Source of the DNA: Nemertoderma westbladi
Taxonomy: Eukaryota; Xenacoelomorpha; Nemertodermatida; Nemertodermatidae
Assembly: GCA_032718475.1 (NCBI GenBank)
Contig: JAUCBJ010000125.1
Coordinates: 1 to 56,454, forward strand
Reading direction: 5' to 3'
Length of the DNA stretch: 56,454 nucleotides
Shown one piece after another: positions 1 to 11,315 of this stretch (positions are counted from its first letter, which is position 1; each line of letters opens with the position of its first letter). The position numbers and the translations under genes are program-made. The notes below the pieces were generated by a model that was not told the DNA's origin, made no database searches, and worked only from the letters and a program-made list of their open reading frames with translations.

Positions 1-1354
1 TAAGTAGAAAACAAATCTTCACATGCACTGAACTGGACGAGAAATGTAGGATCAAAGTAATGGCTAAAGTAAAGTTGTAAAAGTTGTTTTGCAGCTCGTA
101 TCGCCGTTTTATCGTCTTTACCGCTCGGTCAATCAATTTCGAGTAATAAACAAAACAATTAATGGCGGGAAATATTCATATGCTCTATCCAAAATAATTA
201 TTTTTATACCGCATATTAAATTTCACGAAGTTCATTTTAGGCACATTCGAAACGAAAGCTCTTTTATCAGAGGACAAAGTTACAAGTTGGTTTGACAAAG
301 GCTGAGCAATCATAAATTGAACAAAATGTGCAGAGAGCATATTTTACCCAAATTAATGTTATGTTGCTTCACAATCACTTTATCTTAATTCAAATGGTAA
401 TGTTGTTCTCTTAGAAAAGAGCTTTCGAATGATCCGAAAACGAACTTCGTACGACCACTAGAACTGGAGATTATACATTTTGAAGATCTCCGATGACCGA
501 TAAGTCTATTCCGTGTAATCCCGCATAGAACGCAGAGTCGCTTAATTGAGTCCCGTCATTGTTCCGGAGACTTGAAGTTGTCTTATAAACTGACCAGTAT
601 GTCCAATAGTCATAAAAAAATACTCATATATTAAAATTTGTGCTCTTTCTCACGGAGACATCCAATTGGCACCACTGAGCACAGAAAATTGCAGAAATTG
701 AATTGAAACCCAAAATTTCATCGCATTTACCAATACCGCAATATATCGGAGCCAGTATCGTCTACCCAAAATATCTCAAAAAGTAAGCAAGATATTGAAA
801 AAATCGTTTCCAAATTTGGATTCAGCATGAAATTCAGCATCAGATAAGATATATTTCAAAGATTTGACTTTTTGGTCAGAAAATCCCCCCCTTATGTAAC
901 TTATTAATTATCATAATTTTTCAACCAAAGACTCATTCAAATGAAAGTTAAATAAAAAAGTTATTCTTTGTTAATATATTTTCGAAATTGGAACAATGCA
1001 TAACTCAAAATTAGAGACAAACAAACATAGAAACATAATATATAATTTAAGAAAATATGTAAAAATATTTCTGCTGTACATAAAGATACACAACTGTCCT
1101 CCTATGGAACTGTTTGCATATTAACAATCCGTCCCTAATATTCTTCCTTATAAATATACGTGCGAATTCCTAAAAATAATAAAAGCCATTATTGATTGAT
1201 TATTTCTCATCATACGCAATTTTATTCCAAAAAATTGGTATTCATTCACCTTCCATTGCCGCTATAACGTGTTGATCGAAATATGAACGATATGCCCCAA
1301 TTCATTAATTCACACTGCAACACAGGAAATTCTTAACTGCCGTTTGCTAATTAT
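1..1354. other. intergenic, no gene recognised
   Basis: I see no supported gene. The only open frame of any size, near the left edge, has no recognisable domain. A foldback is visible: the stretch around 222-262 and the stretch around 412-450 are imperfect inverted copies of about 40 bp that share the core cgaaagctctttt. It is probably a remnant of a small repeat. The rest is AT-rich unique-looking sequence. Confidence 0.6.
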
Positions 1355-2022
1355 TAGGGATGTGGCGAATGTCCGAATCCGCATGATTTTTCGCATCCGC
1401 ATTCGCACCCGCATCCATGGCATGCGGATGTGACATGCGGATGTTACATGCACTATTCAAGCATCCTGTCTGAAGGCCCATCAACCCCTCAATTAAATTT
1501 TCAATAATAAATACTGGTAATTAATAGTAGTTATAGTAGTAGAATAGTCAAAATAGTAATAGTAATGGTAATTAAAAAATACAATAATAATAATACTTGT
1601 TTATTTTTTGACCGATAAACAGACAGACAAATAGACAGACAGACATTTAGACAGTTTCTGTGAGAGGAGCAACCTTAGAAATTCGATTTTGTGTGTACCA
1701 GTGTGTGTACACGTACATTGTTGTACACTATACAGTATACACTAACACTCGACTCGACTATATAAACAATGTTTGTTGTATTATTGTTTTGTTATATTAT
1801 GTCCCACTCTGTTCTATAACCTTAGACTATTGTTAGTTTATTAATATAAGATTAGAATATAATATTAAATTGCTGGTATAACCTTGATTTAAAATGGAGG
1901 CCAGGCAAAAATATGTATGTTTTAATAGACATCCGCCCGCATCCGCATCCGTATCCGTGCGGTTGTCACCTCAGACATCCGCATTCGCGGATGTTAAAAA
2001 TATGACATTCGCAACATCCCTA
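1355..2022. mobile_element. hAT-type non-autonomous DNA transposon (MITE)
   Basis: The element starts tagggatgtggcgaatgtc and ends with the inverse form gacattcgcaacatcccta, giving TIRs of about 19 bp. It is flanked by a perfect 8-bp direct repeat, ctaattat, at 1347-1354 and 2023-2030. An 8-bp target duplication is the signature of the hAT superfamily. Subterminal regions are full of GCATCC/GCGGAT-like hexamers in both orientations, as often seen for transposase-binding sites. At 668 bp and without an open frame it cannot move by itself. The middle holds a GACA-rich microsatellite near 1618-1650. Confidence 0.85.
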
Positions 2023-2030
2023 CTAATTAT

Positions 2031-3434
2031 ACACTACAGTTTCTGTGTTAATACTGTAGCTTACAGTACTTGAATAATAGGAATTTTTAGGAAAATATAA
2101 GTGGCCTTCGTTTCACTTGCATCCACGTATTTGTAGGAAAAAAAGTCCAATCTTTAATACTAAAACATCGGCTACTACTATTCGGCCTTATATATCAACA
2201 TTTTATTACCGAGGTAAATAAAATACCTTATAATGGTAAAAATAATTTAATTTATTCCTAAGCGTAATGAATAATTACAATATCCGGAATGGGGACTAAT
2301 CGTCTATTTAGTAAATTATATAGCAATTATTAGAAGACCGTCAGGGCTTCTTGCTGTCAACAAAAAACGTCTGTGTGTTTGTCTGTATGTATGTTTGTGC
2401 ATATTGATATTGGCTTGGAAGGGTAAGAAGTGCTCTACTTCGTAGCCAACTATACAAAGAAATGTATCGATTATTTGGGTTCTTATTTCGGTTATTAATT
2501 ATTTAAGCGGGTAAAATTAAGATCTTGCTGTATAAAAGTAGCACAGGTCGATTCGCCGTGTCCCATTCTCACAAAGATTTCATTACGGTATATTCGAGTG
2601 TTTAATATAAAGATATATGATTATTTATTGATTGAAAACAAAATAGTGTATAAATATGTAATATTCCCTCACGCAGCCTGAACTTTGCCTATGGTAGCGA
2701 ATAGGGAAGGATTTTCTCTGTATCATAGCAACGTTGTATAATTACTTAACTCAAGCTAGCTGGGAAGACAGGTAGCAAGCTGGCCGGAGTGTTGAGTGTG
2801 TCTCAGTAAATCCAATGGTTGGGGTGGGTTGTCTATTGAGAACTCCGAACTGGTCATGGCATTAATTCTGCTTTCTCCAAGGCTGCATGGAGGGTGGGAG
2901 GGGTTTACATATTGATTGCGATTGATATTTGATTGGGGATTAGATTATCATTTAGTTTTTCGGTTTTGTTGTCTTATAGACGGTCTTCTTATAGCCAGCT
3001 TGCTGGCTTTCTAGTTCTTAAAAGTGTAATAAATATTTAGTAAACACAATCACAGTCGATCGAAACAATAACGGTTCTAGCTATAATTCCCCGTAGTTTG
3101 GTCAGCGATTTATGTTCTGACATTCGGAGTTTGAGGCCAAAAATATTGTAAAATTCCTCTGGTATTTTGTGCTTCAACTTTTGATATACGTATATATGTT
3201 CCTTTATATTTATAAAAAGAAAGTTAAATAATTATCTTTTTTAACTTTATAATCAGTATTTTTAATGATTATTGATTTGTGATCTTATTTTAACTGGTAT
3301 TTTTAAAGTATCGCAATTATTTAGTCAATCAGAAACAAAAAATAAGAAATCAGTAATCGTGACAGACTAACTCACTCACCCAAAACATATCACGTAAGGT
3401 TTGTATTATATAAACTAATCCAGTAATCAAAGAC
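2031..3434. other. intergenic, no gene recognised
   Basis: No coding region is supported. A short inverted pair (agaagaccgtc near 2333 and gacggtcttct near 2979) might mark the ends of another small element, but no target duplication is clear. Confidence 0.5.
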
Positions 3435-3440
3435 TTTATT
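3435..3440 (-). terminator. polyadenylation signal of the Ashwin gene
   Basis: Read on the minus strand this is AATAAA. It lies only about 20 nt past the stop codon of the Ashwin-like gene, so the 3' UTR would be very short. Confidence 0.55.
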
Positions 3441-3460
3441 CCATTCAAGCCTTTCAGCCT

Positions 3461-4021
3461 TTACGGCCAGGAGATGGTGACACTCTTAAATTTCTTTGAG
3501 AGGGGAGGAGAACAAACTTGAGTTCTACTAATAGAAGTAGATTTAGTAGAACTAGATCTGGAATCTTTATTAGTAGAGGTAGATATTACGGTAGGCCTAC
3601 CAGACCTAACAGAATCCGAATTGGTCCCGGTTCTACTCAATGTTCGGCAGATTTTCGGACTAGATTCTTTCCGCTCCGAAGAATCTAAAGATTTCCGCTG
3701 AACTTTCACGAGTTTATGACGCAATAAAGGAGGCGGTTTCAGTCTGTCTGTCGACCCCGCGGTACCGGTAGCGATTCTCACGGGGGAAGGTAAACGCTTC
3801 AACCCCTTCCTGGTATCGGAACCGACGGCATGGCTTTCTGCGGGTCGCTTACGTTTTAATGGACGTTGTGGTAAAGGCAGCACGACCCGGTTGTAAAGAC
3901 TCAGTAAATTATCTCGAGTTGGCGAATCCCCCAGAGCCACACATCGGCTACGTAGGAGTTTGGTTAGAGTCTCGCTACTCATCACTTCGGGATGTAACAA
4001 GTCTAATTGTTCGCTTTCCAT
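3461..4021 (-). CDS. Ashwin homologue (C2orf49-like), single exon
   Basis: This 186-aa protein looks like a full-length Ashwin, the product named C2orf49 in humans. Ashwin is a small, basic, nuclear protein reported as a component of the tRNA-splicing ligase complex and first described in frog embryos. Visible hallmarks are an N-terminal LDLLHPEVMSSETL block, an RVVLPLPQR block near residue 47, a central DRLKPPP motif near residue 94, a long Ser/Lys/Arg-rich disordered stretch, and a C-terminus ending in VTISWP where vertebrate proteins end in a V-T-W-P type tail. The start is the ATG at 4021 and the frame is intact. As I recall it, the vertebrate gene has introns; here the whole protein is one exon. 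It could be an intronless native gene or a retrocopy. I see no poly-A tail or target duplication that would prove retroposition. Confidence 0.82.
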   Translation of the reverse strand: MESEQLDLLHPEVMSSETLTKLLRSRCVALGDSPTRDNLLSLYNRVVLPLPQRPLKRKRPAESHAVGSDTRKGLKRLPSPVRIATGTAGSTDRLKPPPLLRHKLVKVQRKSLDSSERKESSPKICRTLSRTGTNSDSVRSGRPTVISTSTNKDSRSSSTKSTSISRTQVCSPPLSKKFKSVTISWP

Positions 4022-4824
4022 TGCTCTTTTGCTTTTAATTAATACAAATCAAACACTAATCCTGTAGGGCCTAAACCTGTAGCATAAACAAACGGTCTTA
4101 TTTTACTATTTTAGAGCATTTTTCTAATCTTAGACCTACCGGTACTGTTAATTAACCAGTTAACTAACTGTACGTTACGTACTGCAGGTACTGTAGTTGC
4201 AGTTCTGTACTTCGTTTCCGATTTGTAAATATTTTTTAACATACCGCTGTACCGCAGTGTACAGGTGTAGGCCTACCTGCCCTGCCTACCACCGGTAATG
4301 CAGTAAGAAATTTTAATCAAGCAGCGGGTTAAACCTTTCCATATAGGTCTGTATGATGTCGTACGTCAGTACACAGTACGTATCCACGTATGTGCGTACT
4401 GCGTTACGTGGTACGTACTAAAAGGTAGAACGATCTATAACGGGCTATAACGATCTATAACCACTGCTGCACTGAACCAGATAACGGGCTATAACTTCCC
4501 CATAACAAGCTATAACCACCTATGCTATAACGAGCTATAATCTGAAAAGTTACAATAAAAAAACCTATTTTAGAATGGATTTATGATCCTAGTCAGTAAT
4601 TTAATTACGCAATTTGGTTTTTTAGTCCATAATGCTTTTCATCTTTGTGGTATCACGACGAAATCAGTCATTACTGCATTTAGTTATTAGCCTGCATTAT
4701 CTGACTTTCAGACAGTGCAGCAGAGGAGAGGTCTCCCATCTCTCTGTCTATCCTCCATCCTGATATATACGCTGTCAGCTTCTGGTTGATATAAAATACA
4801 GGAATGTGAGCAATATCTGAATAA
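4022..4824. other. intergenic; promoter side of Ashwin, with short repeats
   Basis: This holds the presumed 5' flank of the Ashwin gene. It is rich in TACGTA/GTACGTAC-type palindromes around 4360-4420. From about 4427 to 4535 a degenerate 10-12-bp repeat with the core CTATAAC (gctataacgggctataacga and variants) occurs at least eight times. No other gene is seen. Confidence 0.5.
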
Positions 4825-6111
4825 TCGGGATACAGGAAAGGTTTCTCTGTTGAGACCTGCTTAATGTACCTAAATAACTACATAAAGGAAGCAGTCGACG
4901 ATGGTAAGTTAACTGGTGTAGTATTTATAGACTTACGTAAGGCCTTTGACACCGTGGACCATGATATACTGTTGCGAAAACTGAGCTTTATTGGATTCTC
5001 AGGAGCCACTGTTGCTTGGTTTAAATCGTATTTGAGTGAAAGACGACAAGTTGTATATGTTCGTGGTGTACAATCTTCTGTTCGGGAATTGATAAAGCGG
5101 GGAGTCCCTCAGGGTGGTTTACTATCTGTACTAATATTCTTACTATATATCAACGACAGTGATATAGCCATAACCAACAAGTCATCAGCCAACACAATCA
5201 CAGATCCAACACTAAATAATCCCGCACCTACTTGTTTATCACTGAAATTAGCTGATGATTCAAACATTTTAGCAGCTCATGATAACATAGACCAACTATC
5301 TATTTCATTGTCAGCGACACTAACCAACATCTACAACTGGGCAACAGATAATAAACTGAGCTTAAATTTTAAGAAAACAACAGCGATCATCTTTGGAACA
5401 CACCATAAACTTGCGCGAAATAATAACTTAAAGGTCGTATGTAATGGAATTGATATTGAACAAAGGACAAGCATTAAGTATCTTGGTTGTCATCTCGACA
5501 TGGATCTATCAGGTAACACCATGGCCGCTCAGGTCATAAAAAAGGGAAATAAAAACTTAAGATTTTTATACAGACAAGGGGCCTTCCTAGATTTCCACTT
5601 GAGAAGACAACTTTGTAACACCCTGATCCAACCACATATGGATTTTGTAGCTTCAAGTTGGTACCCAAGTACATCCAAAAGACTAATAAACCAACTTCAT
5701 GCTTTACAAAGAAAATGCATACGTTTCTGCCTCAGATTACCAAGCCGCACGCATATCACTCAATGGCACTACAACGAATTGTCTTGGTTACCAATTGAAT
5801 GGCGTATAAACCAGTTATTAGCGACGCACATGTACCGGATAACGCGCTCACTTTCACCGCCATACCTTAGTTCCCTTGTTCGATTCAACTCTGTGTCTAT
5901 TGATCTCCGGGGTGGTAACAGTCGCGCGATAGTCCCATCGAGGCACACGGTTACGGGATGCGAATGTTTCTCGTTTATGGGGCCAACTATATGGAATGCG
6001 ATACCCTTAGACGTGCGCAATGCGGTATCCGTGGAAGCTTTTAAACATAATATCAAAACACATTTCCTGAGTAAACTAACTTCCAACGAAAATACAATAT
6101 GGGAATATTGA
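4825..6111 (+). mobile_element. 5'-truncated non-LTR retrotransposon (L2/CR1-like) with RT
   Basis: The frame encodes the palm and thumb of a LINE reverse transcriptase followed by the usual C-terminal extension. Motifs in order are an SGYRKGFS-type block just upstream of the first ATG (4864), VFIDLRKAFDTVDHDIL (motif A), RGVPQGGLLS (motif B), and LADDSNIL, where the catalytic box normally reads F/Y-A-D-D. The C-terminal region (LPIEWRI, then GPTIWNAIP) is typical of L2/CR1/Rex-type elements. The N-terminal half of the RT, the endonuclease and ORF1 are missing, and a TAA lies directly before the readable frame. It is a dead 5'-truncated copy, although about 420 codons remain open. It ends upstream of a poly-C run. 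Confidence 0.8.
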
Positions 6112-6198
6112 ATATCAATGATTGAATGTGAATCATATAACTGCATCCCAGACCCCATCATCAGCCGAAACGTCTGTTACCTGACGCTGACATCCGCA

Positions 6199-6222
6199 CC
6201 CCCCCCCCCCCCCCCCCCCCCC
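6199..6222. repeat. poly-C tract (24 C)
   Basis: An uninterrupted run of C just downstream of the LINE frame. Such tracts are unstable and error-prone in assembly. Confidence 0.9.
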
Positions 6223-6954
6223 AACCGACATGCCACATTAAACTTAAAAGATCGAGGTTTTTTATCATGATTGATTGTAAATATTATATCTTAATAGTTG
6301 TTTATGATCTATTTGTCTATTTTCTTTTTATTATTCATTTTTATTAATTTCGGTTTTTATTTTAATTAATTGTCTACAGTAGTTTAGTAATAAGTTCAAA
6401 GATTTTCTTTATAATTTTCAATATTGTCAATTTTATTTATAGTTTTAAATATTCTCTGTCTTAGTTATGATTTTAAATATTGACCATTTTAGTTATAATT
6501 TTAAATATTGTTTATTTCAGTTAAAATTTTAAACATTGTCTACTTTTGTATTATTCCTCGAGGACCCTCATGGAAACGAGGTTTTACCTCATGAGGCAAT
6601 CCTCAAGCGCCACCTCACTCAAATTTACGTTGCAAACTGTATCAGACAAACTATATTTTCTATTTCTTTTTAATATATGTCCTGCTTCTCCGTGTGTCAG
6701 TATGTACAGTAATTTGTTCTTACTACACTTTTTAAAATAATAACAATTTTATTTTAAAGCATGCGGGAGGCGAATTTTAATTTCAATTTTAGTTAATTAT
6801 CATTATTATTAGTTGATCCAGCACTTAATGTAATCAACCACTGCCATGTTTTATTGAACATATCAAAGTTTTAATTAGAATGTAATCTTATACAGTATGT
6901 TTTACCTTTACTTTTAATGCATTTGTGTTCGTATTGTACGTTGTGTTGTCTTGT
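6223..6954. other. AT-rich intergenic, probable LINE 3' tail
   Basis: No coding sequence is supported. It is AT-rich, with repeated ttttagttataattttaaatattg-like phrases of about 30-40 bp between 6410 and 6540. It may be the 3' UTR of the preceding LINE. Confidence 0.4.
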
Positions 6955-6959
6955 ATTAG

Positions 6960-8068
6960 TGTTTGCGCTTTTAAGACCTTTGGCAGTTTAACCTACCAAA
7001 TTGGGATGTCTTTTAGATGATAGATAGTCTTTAGCCTATGACGAGTATTTGATACACTACATTAGCCGAAACCAGTCTATGCGCAATCATTCACCCGCTG
7101 GATATACCCGGGAGACTGGATTCGGAAGCTTAACTTGATTGAGGTGCAAGCCTACTGTATTATTCGACTGATCGTAATATATATAATCTCTGACAAATAT
7201 TATTTACTTTCGGGAAATATTAACAGTTCCTTTAGGACGTGGCGCTCTAAATATATAAACAGAGTTATGACTTAAACCAGACGCAACGGGATGGCTATAG
7301 ATTCACGTATATGGCGCATTCTTTAGGAAATGCTTCGTTATCAATCACTATCATACAAAATGCTGCACAATGCTGCACACCAATCTGCCGACCTTCACTA
7401 ATTTTAGTCACATACAAAGAGAATAACAGACAATACATGTAGGGCCTATAAAATAGCATTAGATTCACTTCAAACCACTTAACATACGTCGCAATCGTTT
7501 ATATGTAACCGGTCTCTCTAACCTTTAGTATATCAAGAAGATTGGGGTGTCTGACTATTGATAGCAAAAGCTGTCTGACAGCAAAAGCAGTAATGATTAG
7601 TTAATTGAGTGAATTAAGTGTGATAACGGATATACGTTCTATAATTAAGCCTACTAATGTTAAGCTAAAGACTGAAACACGGAGGTTCCATGCCGGTGTT
7701 GTAGGCTGTGGAAGAAATCACATACACTGACTCAACTTCACGAGTTTCTATCTACCATCTAACATAGAGGCAAAAAACGCTCTGATTGGTCGACCGAACA
7801 AAGAGAGAACAAAGGACAAAGAAATGTTCTATGTGGCAATATCAGCTGTTAGCCGTCGTCATGTTAGCGACACTGTTTTCAAGAGGATCCGGCTTATTGC
7901 GTCACAAAATTGCGGATTATGTCCTCTAAAGTACGCATACAGAAGAAATGACTTTTATGTCCTCTAAAACACCAGTACAGTAAGGACACGGCCCTTTTAT
8001 GCCTGGTAAACCAACTACAGAGTACTTTACGGGGAAAATAACCGGCTAATTACGCAAAAGCTTTTACA
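6960..8068 (-). repeat. 3' LTR of the BEL/Pao element
   Basis: This is the direct-repeat partner of 40452-41591. In element orientation it starts TGTAAAAGC and ends GCGCAAACA. It is preceded on the minus strand by a purine-rich GGGAGCGG, a plausible polypurine tract for plus-strand priming. It carries a short deletion-type difference near 7562-7590 compared with the other copy. Confidence 0.85.
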
Positions 8069-8076
8069 CCGCTCCC
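8069..8076 (-). other. probable polypurine tract
   Basis: GGGAGCGG on the minus strand, directly against the first base of the 3' LTR. LTR retrotransposons place the plus-strand primer exactly here. It is short and the call rests on position. Confidence 0.5.
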
Positions 8077-8146
8077 AGAAAATGGGATTTAAGTCTATAA
8101 AATATAACAAATCACAGTTTCTAAAATATAAAAATACTCTAAACAG

Positions 8147-9669
8147 TTAGCCTTTCTTACGCGGTCGGCGTTTACGCAGTTTTTTGAGGCTAGCAAGAGT
8201 CCTTTTCTCTTTGGGGCGAGCAACTTTACTAGGAGGGCTATAAATCCTGGGTGAAGGGTGCAATATGATTGCATCAGAAGGTGTAGGATTATGGTCGGGG
8301 TATCCGCCGTTTCGATATGCTTCTCCTCGAGCTGATTTTCCTCCGCTCGTAGCTGGATACGTTCATCCAAAAACTCTCGCAGAGAATGGGGTTGTCTAAG
8401 TTCGATATCTTCTTAGAGATTCTGGATTTCACAATCGAACTGAGACAAAGACAATTCGTTTATCGCTTGGACTTGCTGTTACCACTTACGTTTATCTGAA
8501 CAAACGCAGGTTTCCTTTCTGATCTTTGTAGAATAGCGTTTAACTCGTTTGGTACAACGTTCTCCGCCACTTTGGAGACAGGTTATATCGTGTTAAGCCG
8601 GGACGATGGTAAGGGTTAAACGGCGATATTAAATGTCCGCGTCCCAATCCGGCTAGGTAGGATGGGCTAATATCTAGGAAGCCCACAACTGGGGTGCCAC
8701 CGACTAATTGTTCAGGTAACACTAGATCTTTGAGCAGTGAGTACAGCTCGAGAGGATCCGTCATACTAATAGGATCAAGAGTCTGAGGTCTCACTAGAGA
8801 ATGAGGAGTTCTGATCGAGTATTCCGAAACTCTGATCATTGGTTTATTTAAGGATCGTCTGAGTCGAACGAGCGTAGGTGATACATTGAACAAGTTTCGC
8901 TCGAAACTCCCGTAAGTATAGCGAGTAAACCGTGTTTAGCGCAACGTCTCCGCGGATGTTTATGTCTTTCCGTTTGTTGGTTGGGTCTTGGGCATTCATC
9001 GCAATAAAACCAAAGACGCACGTCTTGTAGGGGGAAACGCGAGTGATCTTTCTCCAGCTTACAATATTCTTCCATCCGTTCGAAGCTATCCGGTACAACA
9101 GGTAGCGGTCGATCGGCGGTAAGATACATCATAGTGGAATAGAGCCGTTTGAGTTCTACCATGCGGTCATGATGTATACCTAGAGGATATCGAGTTTCTA
9201 GATTCTGTTGACTGGTAATATCGAGATAGGCTTCTCTCAAGAATTCCAGGTATTTGGTGAAGTCGCTGCGTTTATCCGGCTCTTCAACATCTGCACTTTC
9301 GAGTCGGTTTCGAATAGAATTTTCGTATTCGAGTCTCAGTTTATCGTTCCGCTTCCGCTGGGTATGATATTTAAATAAAACCATTTCCCTTTTGGTGTCT
9401 ATATCGTTCGTATCGTGTAGGTCGATAGGATGACCAGTAGTTAAGAAGTCCATATACGTACCATTACGATGTGTATAGCGAGCGGTGAATTTTCTACAGT
9501 CCAACCCACGCGCAAGTTGCTCCCGGGACATTGGCGGTTAGATATAACGACCATCGTCCTCCGTAGTAGTTGGACCAGCGTCGCCGCGTATCAAGCTATC
9601 AACAAACGCTTGTAAAGGTAGAGTATATCGCTCCCTGATACCAAGATCATCTTCTATCAACTCAATCAT
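8147..9669 (-). pseudogene. decayed coding block of unknown function, post-pol position of BEL element
   Basis: Between pol and the 3' LTR, on the pol strand, lies a chain of coding-like pieces totalling about 500 codons. The first piece (ATG at 9669) is 43 codons to a TAA at 9538-9540; the same frame then continues as a 227-codon ORF from the ATG at 9531 to 8848. A second frame carries on at 8893-8540 (117 aa). A third frame follows to about 8330, with in-frame TAA codons but coiled-coil-like, Glu/Arg-rich composition. The last piece ends at 8147 in a very basic tail (LKKLRKRRPRKKG). A Cys/His cluster (CDEC...RRRCAKH) sits near residue 177 of the 227-aa piece. I do not recognise the family. 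The position is that of env, but I see no signal peptide or transmembrane segment. It could also be a captured gene. Confidence 0.5.
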
Positions 9670-11315
9670 ATCTGCTATATAAGTTTATCCATATTATAAT
9701 GAGTTTATATTTAGGCGAGCGGGCGTCGCTGCCTACCCCTCTCTGCCCCCGGACAGTGCGAGATCCTCAGCGCTGGTGTACTTTCGCCGATGTGCCTATC
9801 GCCAACGTCGTAGCTGCACAACGACTACAACAACTAGCACAAGTCACTCCACCGTCCGTCCCAAAGGCTTAGATATACTTCAGGTTCTTACTGGAGAGTT
9901 AGGGTTACTTTCACAATTGCGACTCGCTACTGTAAACACACCTTAGTAGTAACATTCACCTACAAACGCACAAATTCCACGTAACTGTCACAAATTGTAC
10001 ACATTCTATCACACATTCGGGTCATTTGTCCGTTAGTCAAGTGCCTTCCAGAATGTCACGTTGTTATTATGTATCCTTGGATACTAGCGGTGTGCTATTT
10101 ATTCCGTATGCTATTCAATGGGGCAAGCCTTCTATTGTTCTTTTAACTCACTTCTAATTCTAGCGTGGTTGTTGCCATGGTGACATTATGGAAAGCTAGC
10201 GGTAGAATTAGGGTAATTCTCATGCATACAGATCTGGGATGCTATTTAATAGTAATTCTTTAATTGTCAATATCCTCTCTATATATGATTTTATGAATTT
10301 TATCGGCTATTGACTATATATTGGAGATTCTCGCACACAAATACACTTAATAGAGTGAATCTCCGCTCCCATGATCTATTAATTAATGGAATTTTGGGAA
10401 TGTTATAAATTGTATAAAATGACAATTTATTAAATTCATTGAAATATATGAATTTAAATTTATTCCCGTAAATTTTATTATTTAATATTAAAATAGACAT
10501 AATTTTATTCCAGAACGTGTCTGGGGACTGGGATCCTTGATTCTAGGAATTTTGTCTTTTTAAGAGTATCGGTAAGTGCTACGATATCTTAATCGACTAG
10601 AATTTTAAAGGATCTGATATTTGACAGATTTTGTAAATATTAATAATTAATATTTAGGATGGGCACCAGTTTATTCCAGAACTTGTCTGGGGACGTTAAC
10701 CACTGATTCTAGAATTTTGTCTTTCAAGTATATCGGTGGGTGCCGCGATATCTTAATCGACTAGAATTGCAGATGGTCAAAGGGTTTAACAGATTTATTT
10801 TGCGTTATACGCTACTGTTAAAGGGACATCACGCTACTATATGTATTATTTAATATACGGTATGAGAGCAATATCGCACGAAGCAATGTCAGTGTGAAGA
10901 GGCAAGTCGTTTCCAAGGTCTACCCAGAGCTTGGTTTAGCCGAGACACGAGGATCTGAACTTTGCATTCCTAATACTCTGCCTACCAATAATACTTGAAT
11001 ATAGTAGTGGCTTTATTGTACTTTAATAAGTACGGACATTTCATCTTACTGTAGTTACGTATTCGTAATATAATACGGGCAGTAAGGAAAGAGAAAAAGA
11101 ATTATTTCTCGCCGTCGCACTAAATATATAATATAAGTAATTACGTAATAAACGCGAATATATATTGCACTAATCTACTAAATAATCGCTAAAATAACAT
11201 TCTACTAAATAAAATTAAATAAAACGATTATAATAAAATTACATAATAATACATACATAAATATAAAATAATAAGACAAATATAAAATATAGTCATACAC
11301 CCACTCCAGCCGTTG
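9670..11315. other. BEL element spacer between pol and the post-pol block
   Basis: No intact gene is visible. It holds a GC-richer stretch (about 9710-9880), a tandem repeat listed separately and a very AT-rich stretch before the pol stop codon. It lies inside the BEL element, because the element's LTR is further left. Confidence 0.5.
10505..10800. repeat. tandem imperfect repeat, 166-bp period, two units
   Basis: The first unit starts ttattccagaacgtgtctgg and the second, 166 bp later, ttattccagaacttgtctgg. Both continue through a shared attttgtcttt stretch and a shared gatatcttaatcgactagaat stretch. It lies downstream of pol within the BEL element. No coding function is evident. Confidence 0.8.

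Noticed and set aside
2328-2995. Possible MITE marked by an 11-bp inverted pair (agaagaccgtc)
   Set aside because: The match is short and I could not find a convincing target duplication.
6960-8068. Candidate structured RNA or promoter cassette, because the same 1.1-kb block occurs twice in the window
   Set aside because: The TGT...ACA ends and the matching outer 5-bp flanks make the two copies LTRs of one element.
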